This document shows positions 37,626-46,272 of a stretch of DNA of 64,000 bases, one piece after another. The notes under the pieces were generated by a model. That model did no database searches. It saw only the letters and a program-made list of their open reading frames with translations, and was not told the origin of the DNA. Source of the DNA: Pedococcus badiiscoriae (lineage in GTDB: Bacteria > Actinomycetota > Actinomycetes > Actinomycetales > Dermatophilaceae). Made by a program: the position numbers and the translations under genes. Positions within the stretch are counted from its first letter, which is position 1. Every line of letters starts with the position of its first letter. The stretch lies in contig NZ_JACCAB010000001.1 of the NCBI RefSeq assembly GCF_013408925.1, positions 930,001 to 994,000 of the forward strand, in the 5' to 3' direction.

Positions 37626-37951
37626 CAGCTCCCCACTGGCCGCGAGACCGGCGTGCTCGTGGCGCGGGCGAGGTCGGCGGCGAGCGCCGCTCCGCGCAGG
37701 AGCTCGACCCGGGCGGCCTCCACGGCGTCGGCGTGGGCCTGTACCCGCCGGGAAGCCTCGTCGAGCCGGCGTGCCGCGTGCTGCAGCGCATGCGCACGCT
37801 CCTGGGCGCGCTCGCGGAACAGCGTCGCCGCCGGCGACCGCCAGGTCACCTCACGGGCAAGCGCGACCCGCCACGCCAGCCTGCGAACCTGCTCGGCCTC
37901 GGCTCTCAGCCGCACCGCCAGAGCCCTGATCTCGTCCGGGTCCCCCACCAT
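37622..37951 (-). CDS. Small WXG100-like helical protein
   Basis: A 109-residue, almost wholly helical protein with heptad-like spacing of Ala, Leu and Arg. Trp37 lies in VTWRSPAATLFRER, at the position of the WXG turn between two helices, though the glycine is replaced by serine. Size and pattern fit the WXG100/EsxA-like group or a related hydrolase-partner family. It is coupled by a GTGA overlap to the downstream hydrolase, so the two probably act as a pair. Similarity is by pattern only. Confidence 0.5.
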   Translation of the reverse strand: MVGDPDEIRALAVRLRAEAEQVRRLAWRVALAREVTWRSPAATLFRERAQERAHALQHAARRLDEASRRVQAHADAVEAARVELLRGAALAADLARATSTPVSRPVGSW

Positions 37952-38042
37952 GCGACGACCCTGCCGCGCCGCAGGAACCCACGCACACCGCTCGTCCGGC
38001 GCCTGTGGGCTCAGGATCCTGTCGGGGAAGGCTGTGGACCGA

Positions 38043-39437
38043 TCAGTCCGCTGCGGCCCCGGGCTCGAGCAGGCCGCCCAGGTCGGCGAGGAACAGGGCC
38101 TGCGTGAGCGCGGTCCGCCGCAGCTCCTGTGGGTCGACGCTCTCGCCGGGTGCGTGGATCCGCGCCGCAGGCTCCTCCACGCCCAGCAGCATGATCTCGG
38201 CGTCGGGGACGAGCTCCGCCAGGGCGGTCGCGAGCGGGATCGAGCCACCCTGTCCCGTGGTCACGGCGTCCCGACCGAACGCCGTCCGCATCGCCCTGCG
38301 CATCGCCGCGTAGGCCGGTCCGTCGGTCCTCGCGCGGAACCCGTGCCCCAGCGAGACCGGCTTGATCTCCACCTGCGCGCCGAACGGGGTGTGTGCCCGC
38401 AGGTGGGCGATCAGCAGCCCCTGGGCCGCGGCGGCATCGGTGTCGGCCGGCACCCGGAGGTTGACCACCGCCCGGGCCTCGCCCTGGGCTGCGGCGGTGA
38501 CCTGGCTGACCGGTGGACAGTCGATCGCCAGCACGGTGGCCGCCGGTCGCGCCCACAACAGGTCCCCCACGGTCCCGGTGCCGGTCAACGGCTCAACCCC
38601 CTCGAGCAGCCCCGCATCGGTGCGGAACCTGGCGGTGTCGAAGGGGGCCCCGTCCCACACGCCACTGTGGTCGAGCCCGTCGACCGTCGTCTCGCCCGCC
38701 GCGTCGCGCAGACTGGCCAGGGCCGTCAGGAGCGCCTGCAGCGCGTCCGGCGCGGCGCCGCCGAACATGCCGGAGTGCGCCGGGTGCCTCATGGTGCGCA
38801 CGGTCATCAGGACGCTGCCGGTGCCGCGCAGCGAGGTCGTGAGGGTGGGGAGGCCGACCTCGACGTTGCCGGTGTCGGCGAGCAGCAGCGCGTCGCACTG
38901 CACGAGCTCTGGGTGCGCCCGGGCCAGCGCCTCCAGGCCGCCGCTGGACTGCTCCTCGGAACCCTCGCAGACGACGGCCACCTCGACCGGCCACTCGCCG
39001 AGGACCTCGCGCAGCGCCCGCAGCGCCAGGATGCTGGCCATGAGGTTGCCCTTGCAGTCGGCGGATCCCCTGCCGTACCAACGACCCTCGCGTTCGGTCA
39101 GCTCCCACGGTGGCGTCTGCCAGTCAGCCGGAACGCCGACCGGCACGACGTCGTAGTGCGAGTACAACAGCACCTGGGGCGCCCCGTCAGGGCCGCCCGA
39201 GCGCCCGACCACGGCGAGCGACCCGTCGGGCGTCTCGTGCGCCCGTATGCCGTCGATCCCGGCCTCGGTGAACAGCTCGCCGACCAGCGCGGCAGCGGCC
39301 CGGCACTCGCTCTGCGGCTCGATCGCCGGGTTGGCCACCGATCGCAGCGCGACCAGCCGCGCGAGGTCGTCGCGGACCCGCGGCATACCAGCGTCGACCG
39401 CGGCGGCGAGGCGCTCAGCCAGGGACGCGGCACTCAC
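38043..39437 (-). CDS. M20 family metallopeptidase (dipeptidase type)
   Basis: A 464-residue M20 zinc peptidase. First metal ligands sit in QVLLYSHYDVVPVG (His and Asp), the bridging Asp in GRGSADCKGNLMA, the catalytic Glu pair in VVCEGSEEQSSGG and the next ligand in ALLLADTGN. The dimerisation domain starts near TTSLRGTGSVLMTVRTM, and the last ligand His lies in AARIHAPGESVD. Members hydrolyse dipeptides or N-acyl amino acids. GTG at 39437 overlaps the esterase stop (GTGA), placing it last in a five-gene operon with ATP-grasp and S51-like genes. Confidence 0.9.
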   Translation of the reverse strand: MSAASLAERLAAAVDAGMPRVRDDLARLVALRSVANPAIEPQSECRAAAALVGELFTEAGIDGIRAHETPDGSLAVVGRSGGPDGAPQVLLYSHYDVVPVGVPADWQTPPWELTEREGRWYGRGSADCKGNLMASILALRALREVLGEWPVEVAVVCEGSEEQSSGGLEALARAHPELVQCDALLLADTGNVEVGLPTLTTSLRGTGSVLMTVRTMRHPAHSGMFGGAAPDALQALLTALASLRDAAGETTVDGLDHSGVWDGAPFDTARFRTDAGLLEGVEPLTGTGTVGDLLWARPAATVLAIDCPPVSQVTAAAQGEARAVVNLRVPADTDAAAAQGLLIAHLRAHTPFGAQVEIKPVSLGHGFRARTDGPAYAAMRRAMRTAFGRDAVTTGQGGSIPLATALAELVPDAEIMLLGVEEPAARIHAPGESVDPQELRRTALTQALFLADLGGLLEPGAAAD

Positions 39438-40159
39438 GGCACGAGGTCGTCGAGGTAGAGCGGCAGCATCTCCCACCAGGTGGGCCAGTCGTGGTCGTAG
39501 CGGTCGCCCCAGTCGTCGACCCGGTTGGGAACTCCCTTGCGGCCCAACGCATCAGCGGCCGCCCACGACTCACCCACGTCCTCCCACCGGCCACTGCCGG
39601 AGGCGAGGACGACGTACCGGCGGCGCAACAGCTCCAGGGTGGGGCCCTCGAGCCCGGGCAGGAACTGCAGCGGCGAGGCGAAGTACCAGTCCTGCGTGGT
39701 GTCGGCGCCCTCCATGAACCGCTCCACGTGGTAGGTGCCGCTCATGCAGATGGCAGCACCGAACAGGTGTGGGTAGCGACAGATCATGGCGAACGAGTTG
39801 AACGCACCGATCGAGGCGCCCGCCACGATCACGGCCTGGGGAGAGCTGTCCGCGTGGATGGCCGGGACGACCTCCTCGGCGACCGCCTGGTGGTACTGGT
39901 TGAACAGCCACATGCGGTGCTCCGGCGATCCCTCGTTGCGCTGGAGGGCCTGACCGGCCGCGCTGTCGCAGGAGTAGACCTTGATCCTGCCCGCCTCGAT
40001 CATCGGTGCGAGCCTGCCGACCAGGTGGTGACGTTCCACCTCCTCGGCATCCCCGCCCGCGGTCGGGAAGAGCAGCACGGGCACGCCGTAGTGGCCCCAG
40101 CGGACCAGGGTGATGTCCCGGCCCATCCGATCGGAGTGCCATCGTTCGGTGACCTTCAT
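39434..40159 (-). CDS. Esterase family alpha/beta hydrolase
   Basis: A 241-residue hydrolase of the putative-esterase type. It begins MKVTERWHSDRMGRDITLVRWG, has the nucleophile elbow VAGASIGAFNSFAM (Ser near residue 116), an acidic residue region near GSGRWED and the C-terminal His in YDHDWPTWWEMLPLYLDDL. No signal peptide is present. ATG at 40159 is preferred over ATG at 40171 because the conserved start falls there. It sits between the larger esterase (26-base gap) and the M20 peptidase (4-base overlap). Confidence 0.82.
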   Translation of the reverse strand: MKVTERWHSDRMGRDITLVRWGHYGVPVLLFPTAGGDAEEVERHHLVGRLAPMIEAGRIKVYSCDSAAGQALQRNEGSPEHRMWLFNQYHQAVAEEVVPAIHADSSPQAVIVAGASIGAFNSFAMICRYPHLFGAAICMSGTYHVERFMEGADTTQDWYFASPLQFLPGLEGPTLELLRRRYVVLASGSGRWEDVGESWAAADALGRKGVPNRVDDWGDRYDHDWPTWWEMLPLYLDDLVP

Positions 40160-40185
40160 GCGGTGCTCCATCTCGTCGGGTGCGG

Positions 40186-41334
40186 CTACTCGTACACGAA
40201 CTTCTGTGGTCCGGGGAACAGCCAGGACAAGCCGTCCCGCAGGCGGTCCCGCCAGTCCTCCCAGTTGTGGCCGTCCCGCGCCTCGACGTACTTGACCGTC
40301 ATCCCGGCCCCGCGGAAGACCGGCACCATCGACCGGTTGGGGGTGATCAGCGGCTCGTAGGTGCCGCAGCTCATGAAGATCCGCTCGACCGGCGCGGTGG
40401 GCTTGGCCCGGTAGCGGTTGACGAACTTCACGACCGGGTCGAAGGCCGGCCCCCCGCCGTGGTCGGTGCCGATGTCGGTGAAGACCAGCGAGGCGGACTG
40501 CAGGAACAGCGACCCGAACACCCCCGGGTACCGCACCGCCGTCGACAGGGACGCGATGCCACCGAAGCTCGACCCCATCAGGGCCCGCGCGTGCGGGTCG
40601 TCGATGAGTGGCAGGCGTTCGGCCAGGGTGGGGAGCAGCTCGCGGGCGATGAACCGGGCGTGCGGTGCGTAGTTGGGGTACTCCCTCAGGCGGTCCCGGG
40701 GTGGCACGAACGCGGCGACCAGCGGGGCGACGTCGAGGCGGTGGATGAGGTTGTCCAGCACGGTCTTCATGGCGGCGTAGTCGAGGTAGTCGGTGCCGTC
40801 GTGGACCACGAGCAGCGGATACCGCAGGGCAGGGTTGTACCGGGCCGGCAGGTAGAGCTTGACCGGCTGCTCTCGACGCAGCGCCTTCGAGCGCAGGGTG
40901 TCCTCGACGAGCTCTCCCGGACGGGCCTCCGGGTCGTGGTGCACCCAGTCGGGCACCTCGTAGCCGGTCGCGGCGCAGACCGAGCTCGACCCCATCGGCG
41001 AGTGGGCCACCCGCTGGTTCAGTGGGTCGTTGAAGGTCTCGTAGTGGTCGCCATGGCGCGTCTCCAGCTGGTACTCCACCCGGGAGCCGGTGGGCAGCTC
41101 GGTGGTCACCGCCCACAGGTCCGTGTCGGGCAGGCGCTTCATCGGCATGGGGTCGGCGAGCCCCACGACACGGTGCCGGACCCGCACCTCGTCGACCTCC
41201 CCCCGGAAGAGGAAGGTCGCCCGCTCGCCCTCGATGATCGGTGCCCCGTACCGCGCGACGAACCGGTCGATCGCCGCGCCGTCCACGGGCAGGCGTTCGC
41301 GCAGCCGGTTGATGGCCAGCCGTCCCTCGCTCAC
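40186..41334 (-). CDS. Enterochelin esterase-like alpha/beta hydrolase
   Basis: A 382-residue protein of the PF00756 esterase type. An N-terminal beta domain (about residues 30-130, FRGEVDEVRVRHRVVGLADP) resembles the early-set domain of enterochelin esterases. The catalytic domain follows: YPLLVVHDGTDYLDYAAMKT, the elbow RALMGSSFGGIASLSTAVRY (nucleophile Ser), and C-terminal ARDGHNWEDWRDRLRDGL with the catalytic His. GTG at 41334 overlaps the S51-like gene (GTGA). There is no siderophore cluster nearby, so a trilactone-siderophore substrate is unlikely. The product of the neighbouring ATP-grasp enzyme is a more economical guess. Confidence 0.82.
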   Translation of the reverse strand: MSEGRLAINRLRERLPVDGAAIDRFVARYGAPIIEGERATFLFRGEVDEVRVRHRVVGLADPMPMKRLPDTDLWAVTTELPTGSRVEYQLETRHGDHYETFNDPLNQRVAHSPMGSSSVCAATGYEVPDWVHHDPEARPGELVEDTLRSKALRREQPVKLYLPARYNPALRYPLLVVHDGTDYLDYAAMKTVLDNLIHRLDVAPLVAAFVPPRDRLREYPNYAPHARFIARELLPTLAERLPLIDDPHARALMGSSFGGIASLSTAVRYPGVFGSLFLQSASLVFTDIGTDHGGGPAFDPVVKFVNRYRAKPTAPVERIFMSCGTYEPLITPNRSMVPVFRGAGMTVKYVEARDGHNWEDWRDRLRDGLSWLFPGPQKFVYE

Positions 41335-42311
41335 GAGACCGCCCCCCTGCCGTTGGCGCCGTGCGACCCGTTCGGCGCGCCCAGCTCGTGGATCGCGCCG
41401 TCGATCCCCAGGATCCGAGCGCCCAGGGGCAGACCACCGTCGGCCGTGAGCTCGAGGGCCGTGCCGTCGTCGAGGAGGACACAGTGCTGGTCGGTGAACC
41501 GGCGTGCCATCACCGCACACCGGTCCCGGTCGTCCAGGCGCAACCGGCGACGGGCATGCGGCAGCGCCACCAGGCCGCGGACCCGCCTCAGCCCGCGGTC
41601 GAAGACCTCGGCCTCGGTGTTGCCCTCCGGCCCGTGGTCGTGGAACAGCACCACCCGCTCGGTCAGGGCCATCGCGCCGGCCGACCAGGCGACCACCGGC
41701 ACCTCGTCGGGGATGCGGATCGCGAACAGCCGCAGGGTCCGCAGCAGGGTGCCCACGTGCCCACCGGTGAGCACCACCGCGGCCGCCTGGCCCAAGAGGT
41801 CGGCGAGCTCACCACGGTGCCAGCCGATCACGCTGCTGGCATCGATCGGAGAGGCGGCGTCGAGCTCGGCGTACAGCGACTTGAGCTGGGCGGCGTACCA
41901 CTGGTCGACGTGGCGAACCACCTCGATCGAGTCGTCGAGGGCCGAGTAGGCCGTGGCCTCGCCGCGCGCCCGCCCCTCGGCCTCGCGCGTGCGGCGCTGC
42001 ACGGCATACACGCCGTCCATGGCGTTCTGGAGGCGCAGGCGGTAGAGCGAGAGGAGGGCGTCGTGGCGGTCGCGGAAGGCGAGCGCGGCGGCGCCGAAGA
42101 CCTCGTCCTTGGTGATGACGTCGAGGCTGCGGTGGTAGAGCCGCAGGTGGCGGGTGTCCCCACCCAGCACCGTGTCGAGCTCGTCGACGACGTCCTCGCG
42201 CTCCTCCCACCCCGCGTTGATGGTCGCGACAGGGCCGTCGACGCCGAGCGAACGCAGGGCGGTGCCGGCCGTGGTCATGAACCGTTGCGGCCCGAGGAGG
42301 ACGGTGCGCAT
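41331..42311 (-). CDS. Peptidase S51 / class I glutamine amidotransferase-like protein
   Basis: A 326-residue protein whose core matches the cyanophycinase/dipeptidase E (S51) fold. LADLLGQAAAVVLTGGHVGT gives the glycine-rich strand-turn, and VVAWSAGAMALTERVVLFHD contains the nucleophile in the W-S-A-G-A elbow (Ser rather than the Cys of true amidotransferases). Asp and His candidates follow (FHDHGPEGN, LPHARRRL). S51 enzymes cut aspartyl or beta-aspartyl peptide bonds, including those of cyanophycin. The gene is 12 bases after the ATP-grasp gene and overlaps the esterase gene, pointing to one pathway. No cyanophycin synthetase is present. Confidence 0.75.
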   Translation of the reverse strand: MRTVLLGPQRFMTTAGTALRSLGVDGPVATINAGWEEREDVVDELDTVLGGDTRHLRLYHRSLDVITKDEVFGAAALAFRDRHDALLSLYRLRLQNAMDGVYAVQRRTREAEGRARGEATAYSALDDSIEVVRHVDQWYAAQLKSLYAELDAASPIDASSVIGWHRGELADLLGQAAAVVLTGGHVGTLLRTLRLFAIRIPDEVPVVAWSAGAMALTERVVLFHDHGPEGNTEAEVFDRGLRRVRGLVALPHARRRLRLDDRDRCAVMARRFTDQHCVLLDDGTALELTADGGLPLGARILGIDGAIHELGAPNGSHGANGRGAVS

Positions 42312-42323
42312 CAGGGGCGGCGA

Positions 42324-43547
42324 CTAGCCCGCGTGGACGTGGATAGTGCGGCCCACGTCGTCGAGCATGGCGCGCAGGGTGTCGTAGTCGGGGTGGCGCA
42401 TCCGGACGTAGGCGTTGGCCATGTACCCCGCCTCGACCGGCTGGGTGAGGTGGCCCACCGGCGGGAAGTGGCCGTCGATGATCCACTGGCCGTAGCGACC
42501 CTGGATCTCGTCGATGCCGCTGTAGCCGGTGATGCTCCCGTCGGCCTCGGGTCGCAGCGCGATGATCCCAGCCGAGTAGGGACGCCGCATCGGCTGCTCG
42601 GGACCGCCGTGGACGATGACGTGGGCCCACTCGCGGTACACGTCGACGTCGTTGCTCGCGGAGTAGAGGTCCCAGCACCCGACCCCCGGCGGACGGCAGC
42701 CGATCTCGGAGAACTTCAGTCCCTTCGGGCCGTGGAACCACTCCATGTGGGTGGCGCTCGTCCCGATGCCGAGGGCTTCGATGACGCGAGCGCCCATCTG
42801 CGCCACCTCGGCGTAGAAGGGCGAGTCGGCCACCCGGTTGGTGGTGGCGAACTGCGGGGAGATCCAGCGGTTGCGCATCGCCTCGAGGACGTTGGGGTAG
42901 TAGTGCGTGGTCCAGTCGTGGACGACGCGGCCGTCCCGGGCGATGGTGTCGTAGAAGCCCTCGTGGCCCTCGACGAACTCCTCGATCGCGATCGACGCGG
43001 CCCCGTGCGAGCCGAACTCGGTCAGGGCGTGGGCCAGCTCGTGGTCGTTGTCGACCCGCGTCGTGTCCTTGGCGCCGGCCCCGTCACGCGGCTTGAGGAT
43101 GAGGGGGTAGCCGACCGCCTCCGCGAAGCTCCACGCCTCGTGGGCGTGGTCGACCGCGGCGGACGCAGCCGTCGGCACCCCCGCCTCACGAAGCGCCTGC
43201 TTCATCGAGGGCTTGTCGCGGCAGAGCCAGGTGGTGCGCACCGAGGTGCCGGGTATGCCGGTGGCCTCGCGGACCTGCGCGGCGACCATCGTGTGCGCCT
43301 CGACAGTCGCCTCGAGGGCGTCCACCCAGACCCGGGACTGGATGAAGCGCACCGCCTCGGTCATCGCCCGCAGGTCGGTCACCGAGCCGACCTTGTAGTA
43401 GCCGCTCATCGCGCCGCGGAGCTCGTCGTCGAGGGTGTACTCGTCGGACTCGCCGATCCCGATGACGTTGGCCCCCACGGAGGCCAGCGCGAGGGCGAAG
43501 CGTCGCTGGTTGGCGGGGAACCCCGGCTCGACGAAGACGATGTTCAC
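42324..43547 (-). CDS. ATP-grasp family ligase
   Basis: A 407-residue ATP-grasp enzyme. N-terminal domain MNIVFVEPGFPANQRRFALA (initiator GTG) is followed by the ATP-binding region with GYPLILKPRDGAGAKDTTRV (Lys and glycine loop), SIAIEEFVEGHEGFYDT (adenine-binding Glu) and HMEWFHGPKGLKFSEIGCRPPG (metal-binding Glu and Arg/Pro region). Such enzymes make carboxylate-amine or carboxylate-thiol bonds through an acyl phosphate. GTG at 43547 follows TAAGGT plus seven bases. It is the first gene of the five-gene operon 43547-38043 and probably makes the metabolite that the downstream hydrolases act on. Confidence 0.85.
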   Translation of the reverse strand: MNIVFVEPGFPANQRRFALALASVGANVIGIGESDEYTLDDELRGAMSGYYKVGSVTDLRAMTEAVRFIQSRVWVDALEATVEAHTMVAAQVREATGIPGTSVRTTWLCRDKPSMKQALREAGVPTAASAAVDHAHEAWSFAEAVGYPLILKPRDGAGAKDTTRVDNDHELAHALTEFGSHGAASIAIEEFVEGHEGFYDTIARDGRVVHDWTTHYYPNVLEAMRNRWISPQFATTNRVADSPFYAEVAQMGARVIEALGIGTSATHMEWFHGPKGLKFSEIGCRPPGVGCWDLYSASNDVDVYREWAHVIVHGGPEQPMRRPYSAGIIALRPEADGSITGYSGIDEIQGRYGQWIIDGHFPPVGHLTQPVEAGYMANAYVRMRHPDYDTLRAMLDDVGRTIHVHAG

Positions 43548-43554
43548 GGACCCG

Positions 43555-43560
43555 ACCTTA
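43555..43560 (-). promoter_or_regulatory. -10 box for the leaderless ATP-grasp operon
   Basis: TAAGGT, seven bases, then GTG at 43547. It lies between the menC stop (43585) and the ATP-grasp start, showing that this operon is not simply men read-through. Confidence 0.55.
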
Positions 43561-43584
43561 TGCCGAGGCGGGCCCGCGTGCGCG

Positions 43585-44586
43585 TCACGGCGCCACGAGC
43601 CGACCGTGCGCGGCCGCGACCCGCTCGCGCCACCACTGCTCACGCTCGGTCGTTGCCGCCCACCGGGCCAGCAGGGCCTCGTCAGGCTCGACCCGGCCGA
43701 CGGGAAGCACACCCGCGCGGGGCGCCAGCGGGTCCGTGCAGACGTCCCCCTCGAGCAGGGCGACCGTGCCGAGGCCACAGGCGAACGGCAGGTCGGGCAG
43801 GGCTGCCGCCAGCGCGACTCCCGCGGCCATCCCGACGGAGGTGTCCAGCGCCGACGAGACCACCGCCGGCAGCCCGCAGTCCGCGACCACCTCCAGCGCG
43901 CGCTCGACGCCCCCCAGCGGCGCCACCTTGACGACGACCACGTCGGCAGCCTCCTCACGGGCCACCCGCGCCGGGTCCTCCGTCTTGCGGATCGACTCGT
44001 CGGCGGCGACGAGGACGTCGATCCCGTTGCGTGCCAATGCCACCCGCAGCTCGCGCAGCTCGCTCACCTGCGCGCAGGGCTGCTCCGCATACTCCAGTCC
44101 GTATGCCGAGAGCCGGCGCAGCGCGTCGGTCGCCTCGGCCACGGACCAGCCCCCGTTGGCGTCCACCCGGATCCGCCCGCCGGGTCCCATCGCGTCGCGG
44201 ACCGCGGCCACGCGGTCCACGTCGTCCTCGAGGTCCTGGCCCGCCTCGGCGACCTTGACCTTCGCCGTCCCCGCGCCCGGGAAGCGCGCCAGGACGCCGG
44301 CCACCTCGTCGGGCGACACGGCGGGAACGGTCGCGTTGACCGGGATGTCGGCGCGCCTGGCTGCCGGCCACTGGCCCCAGCCGGCCTCGACCGCTGCGGC
44401 GAGCCACCGCGAGGACTCCTGCGCGCCGTACTCGAGGAAGGGCGAGAACTCGCCCCAGCCCGACGGGCCGCGCACCAGGGCAGCCTCGCGGACGGTGACG
44501 CCGCGGAACCGCACCCGCATCGGGATCGCGACCACGCGCATCCCGGCCAGCAGCGCCTCGAGCGGAGGCAACGCCGGGGTGGTCAT
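43585..44586 (-). CDS. menC: o-Succinylbenzoate synthase
   Basis: A 333-residue enolase-superfamily enzyme dehydrating SHCHC to o-succinylbenzoate. Catalytic residues are visible: the K-x-K in TAKVKVAEAG, metal ligands Asp in IRVDANGGW, Glu in EYAEQPC and Asp in VAADESI, and the second Lys in VVVVKVAPLGGV. ATG at 44586 is preferred over ATG at 44595 because a TGCAAT box lies seven bases before it. The men genes B, E and A follow further along on the other strand. Confidence 0.9.
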   Translation of the reverse strand: MTTPALPPLEALLAGMRVVAIPMRVRFRGVTVREAALVRGPSGWGEFSPFLEYGAQESSRWLAAAVEAGWGQWPAARRADIPVNATVPAVSPDEVAGVLARFPGAGTAKVKVAEAGQDLEDDVDRVAAVRDAMGPGGRIRVDANGGWSVAEATDALRRLSAYGLEYAEQPCAQVSELRELRVALARNGIDVLVAADESIRKTEDPARVAREEAADVVVVKVAPLGGVERALEVVADCGLPAVVSSALDTSVGMAAGVALAAALPDLPFACGLGTVALLEGDVCTDPLAPRAGVLPVGRVEPDEALLARWAATTEREQWWRERVAAAHGRLVAP

Positions 44587-44647
44587 GCGTTCCATTGCAC
44601 CAGACGCGCCCGGACCGCTGGTCGCGGCCCGGGCGCGATTCCTGCGG

Positions 44648-45208
44648 TCAGTGATGGTCGTGCGGCCTCAGCTGGTTGCGGATCTCGCCACCGGGGTACT
44701 TCGTGCTGTGGACGTTGGCGTAGGTCGAGTCCGCCCGGATCGCCGCGAGCAGCTCCGAGAACTCCCCCGGAGCGATGCCCTGGCCACTGGGTCCGATCAC
44801 GTCGGCCGCCCGCAGCGTCCCGCTGACCTCTCCCGGGTTGGTCGTCGGACAGGCGGGGGTGCCCGCAGGTCCGTTGCCCAGGTTGCTGCAGAGGAACACG
44901 CTGATGCCACCCGTCTGTGACGGTGAGCCGAAGTGGATGTGCGACTGGGTGACGGTGCCCTCGAGATTGGCGTAGCGCACCGTGTAGGCGATCGTGCCGG
45001 CACCGGGGTCGATCCGCAGCCTGATCGAGCCCTGCCCGCTCGTGGACAGGGCCAGCGGCGTCTCGTGGTACCCGCTCAGCCGCTCGGTGATCGTGAAGGA
45101 GCCGTGGTTGCCGTCGCCGGCCGAGGCCACGGCGCCTGCCCCGAGGACGGCGACGGCGCCGAGCCCGGCGGCTGAGGCGACCACGCACCACTGCTTGAGT
45201 GTGTTCAT
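44648..45208 (-). CDS. Secreted CHRD domain protein
   Basis: A 186-residue exported protein. The signal peptide is typical: MNTLKQW, a hydrophobic stretch, and an A-x-A site near GAGAVASAGDG. The mature part is a CHRD domain, with LSGYHETPLALSTSGQGSIRL, SHIHFGSPSQTGGISVFLC and the C-terminal YANVHSTKYPGGEIRNQL. CHRD domains are beta-rich folds of unknown function in bacteria. The ATG has a strong Shine-Dalgarno sequence (AGGAGGTC, six bases upstream), in contrast to the many leaderless genes nearby. Confidence 0.85.
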   Translation of the reverse strand: MNTLKQWCVVASAAGLGAVAVLGAGAVASAGDGNHGSFTITERLSGYHETPLALSTSGQGSIRLRIDPGAGTIAYTVRYANLEGTVTQSHIHFGSPSQTGGISVFLCSNLGNGPAGTPACPTTNPGEVSGTLRAADVIGPSGQGIAPGEFSELLAAIRADSTYANVHSTKYPGGEIRNQLRPHDHH

Positions 45209-45324
45209 GCGGACCTCCTGGGAAAAAGGGGGCGAGACGGGAATCCGCCCACCTCTGTGCTACGAATCCCCATCGACAACAGTTCATCGACGGTGCCCTG
45301 AAACCGTCAGACGAGAGGACACCC

Positions 45325-45813
45325 GTGCCGACCCTGTCCGATTTCTCCGCAGTCACCCTGTCCGGCGAGGAGCAGCCGCTGTCCGCGTATGCCGGGAAGG
45401 TCGCCCTGGTCGTCAACACCGCGAGCGAGTGCGGCTTCACCCCCCAGTTCGAGGGCCTGGAGAAGCTCTACGGCGAGTACGCGGACCAGGGCCTGGTCGT
45501 GCTGGGCTTCCCGTGCAACCAGTTCGGCGGACAGGAGCCGGGCGACGAGGCCCAGATCGGCGAGTTCTGCCAGCGCAACTACGGCGTCAGCTTCCCGATG
45601 TTCGCCAAGGTCGACGTGAACGGTGACGAGGCACACCCGGTCTCCGACTGGCTCAAGTCGGAGAAGGGCGGCCTGCTCGGCAGCAAGATCAAGTGGAACT
45701 TCACCAAGTTCCTCGTCGGCCGCGACGGCAAGGTCATCAAGCGCTACGGCTCGACCACCAAGCCCGAGGACATCACCAAGGACCTCGAGGAAGCCCTCGC
45801 CGAGGCCGCCTGA
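45325..45813 (+). CDS. Glutathione peroxidase family thiol peroxidase
   Basis: A 162-residue thioredoxin-fold peroxidase. The active-site motif is NTASECGFTPQFEGLEKLY with Cys, not selenocysteine, as peroxidatic residue. GFPCNQFGGQEPG supplies the Gln and a second Cys of the family, and KWNFTKFLVGRDGKVIKRY the catalytic Trp/Asn. In actinobacteria such enzymes usually depend on thioredoxin or mycothiol rather than glutathione. GTG at 45325 is preceded by GAGAGGA. It is a single gene, divergent from the CHRD gene. Confidence 0.9.
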   Translation: MPTLSDFSAVTLSGEEQPLSAYAGKVALVVNTASECGFTPQFEGLEKLYGEYADQGLVVLGFPCNQFGGQEPGDEAQIGEFCQRNYGVSFPMFAKVDVNGDEAHPVSDWLKSEKGGLLGSKIKWNFTKFLVGRDGKVIKRYGSTTKPEDITKDLEEALAEAA

Positions 45814-45837
45814 CCCGCGGACGCGCCAATCGCGGCC

Positions 45838-46242
45838 TCAGCGGTCGCGGCTGGACAGCACGCAGAACTCGTTGCCCTCCGGGTCGGCCAGGACCGTCCA
45901 CGTGACGTCGTCGTCCTGGCCGACATCGGCCAGGGTCGCGCCCCGCTCGAGCAGGGCAGCGATCTCGGCGTCCCGGTCCTGGCTCGTGTGCGGCGCGAGG
46001 TCGATGTGCAGGCGGTTCTTGATGGTCTTGCCCTCGGGGACCGGCACGAAGACCAGGCCTTGCGCCTGCCGCATCCACGTCGCGCCGTCCTCGATCACGT
46101 CCTCACTCATGTGCTTGGGGATGACCGCCACCTCATGTGCGTCCTCGTAGACGATCCGAAAATCGAGGGTTTCCGCCCACCAGCGCGCCTGGGCGGCGAT
46201 GTCGTGGCTGTCGATGACGGTGGTGTACCAACGAAGGGCCAT
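45838..46242 (-). CDS. VOC superfamily (glyoxalase-like) protein
   Basis: A 134-residue protein with two beta-alpha-beta-beta-beta units of the vicinal oxygen chelate fold. WYTTVIDSHDIAAQARWWAE begins the first and LHIDLAPHTSQDRDAEIAAL the second. WTVLADPEGNEFCVL is the common C-terminal signature of the glyoxalase-like domain. No enzymatic activity can be assigned. ATG at 46242 follows TAGGCT plus seven bases. Its stop converges on the glutathione peroxidase gene. Confidence 0.85.
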   Translation of the reverse strand: MALRWYTTVIDSHDIAAQARWWAETLDFRIVYEDAHEVAVIPKHMSEDVIEDGATWMRQAQGLVFVPVPEGKTIKNRLHIDLAPHTSQDRDAEIAALLERGATLADVGQDDDVTWTVLADPEGNEFCVLSSRDR

Positions 46243-46249
46243 GCACCCC

Positions 46250-46255
46250 AGCCTA
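46250..46255 (-). promoter_or_regulatory. -10 box for the leaderless VOC gene
   Basis: TAGGCT, then seven bases, then ATG at 46242. Confidence 0.5.
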
Positions 46256-46272
46256 GAAGGGCTGCGCGCGGT

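Noticed and set aside
40186-41334. Siderophore (enterobactin) utilisation gene
   Set aside because: The fold resembles enterochelin esterase, but no siderophore synthesis or uptake gene is present.
45325-45813. Selenocysteine-containing glutathione peroxidase
   Set aside because: The active-site codon is TGC (Cys) and there is no in-frame TGA.
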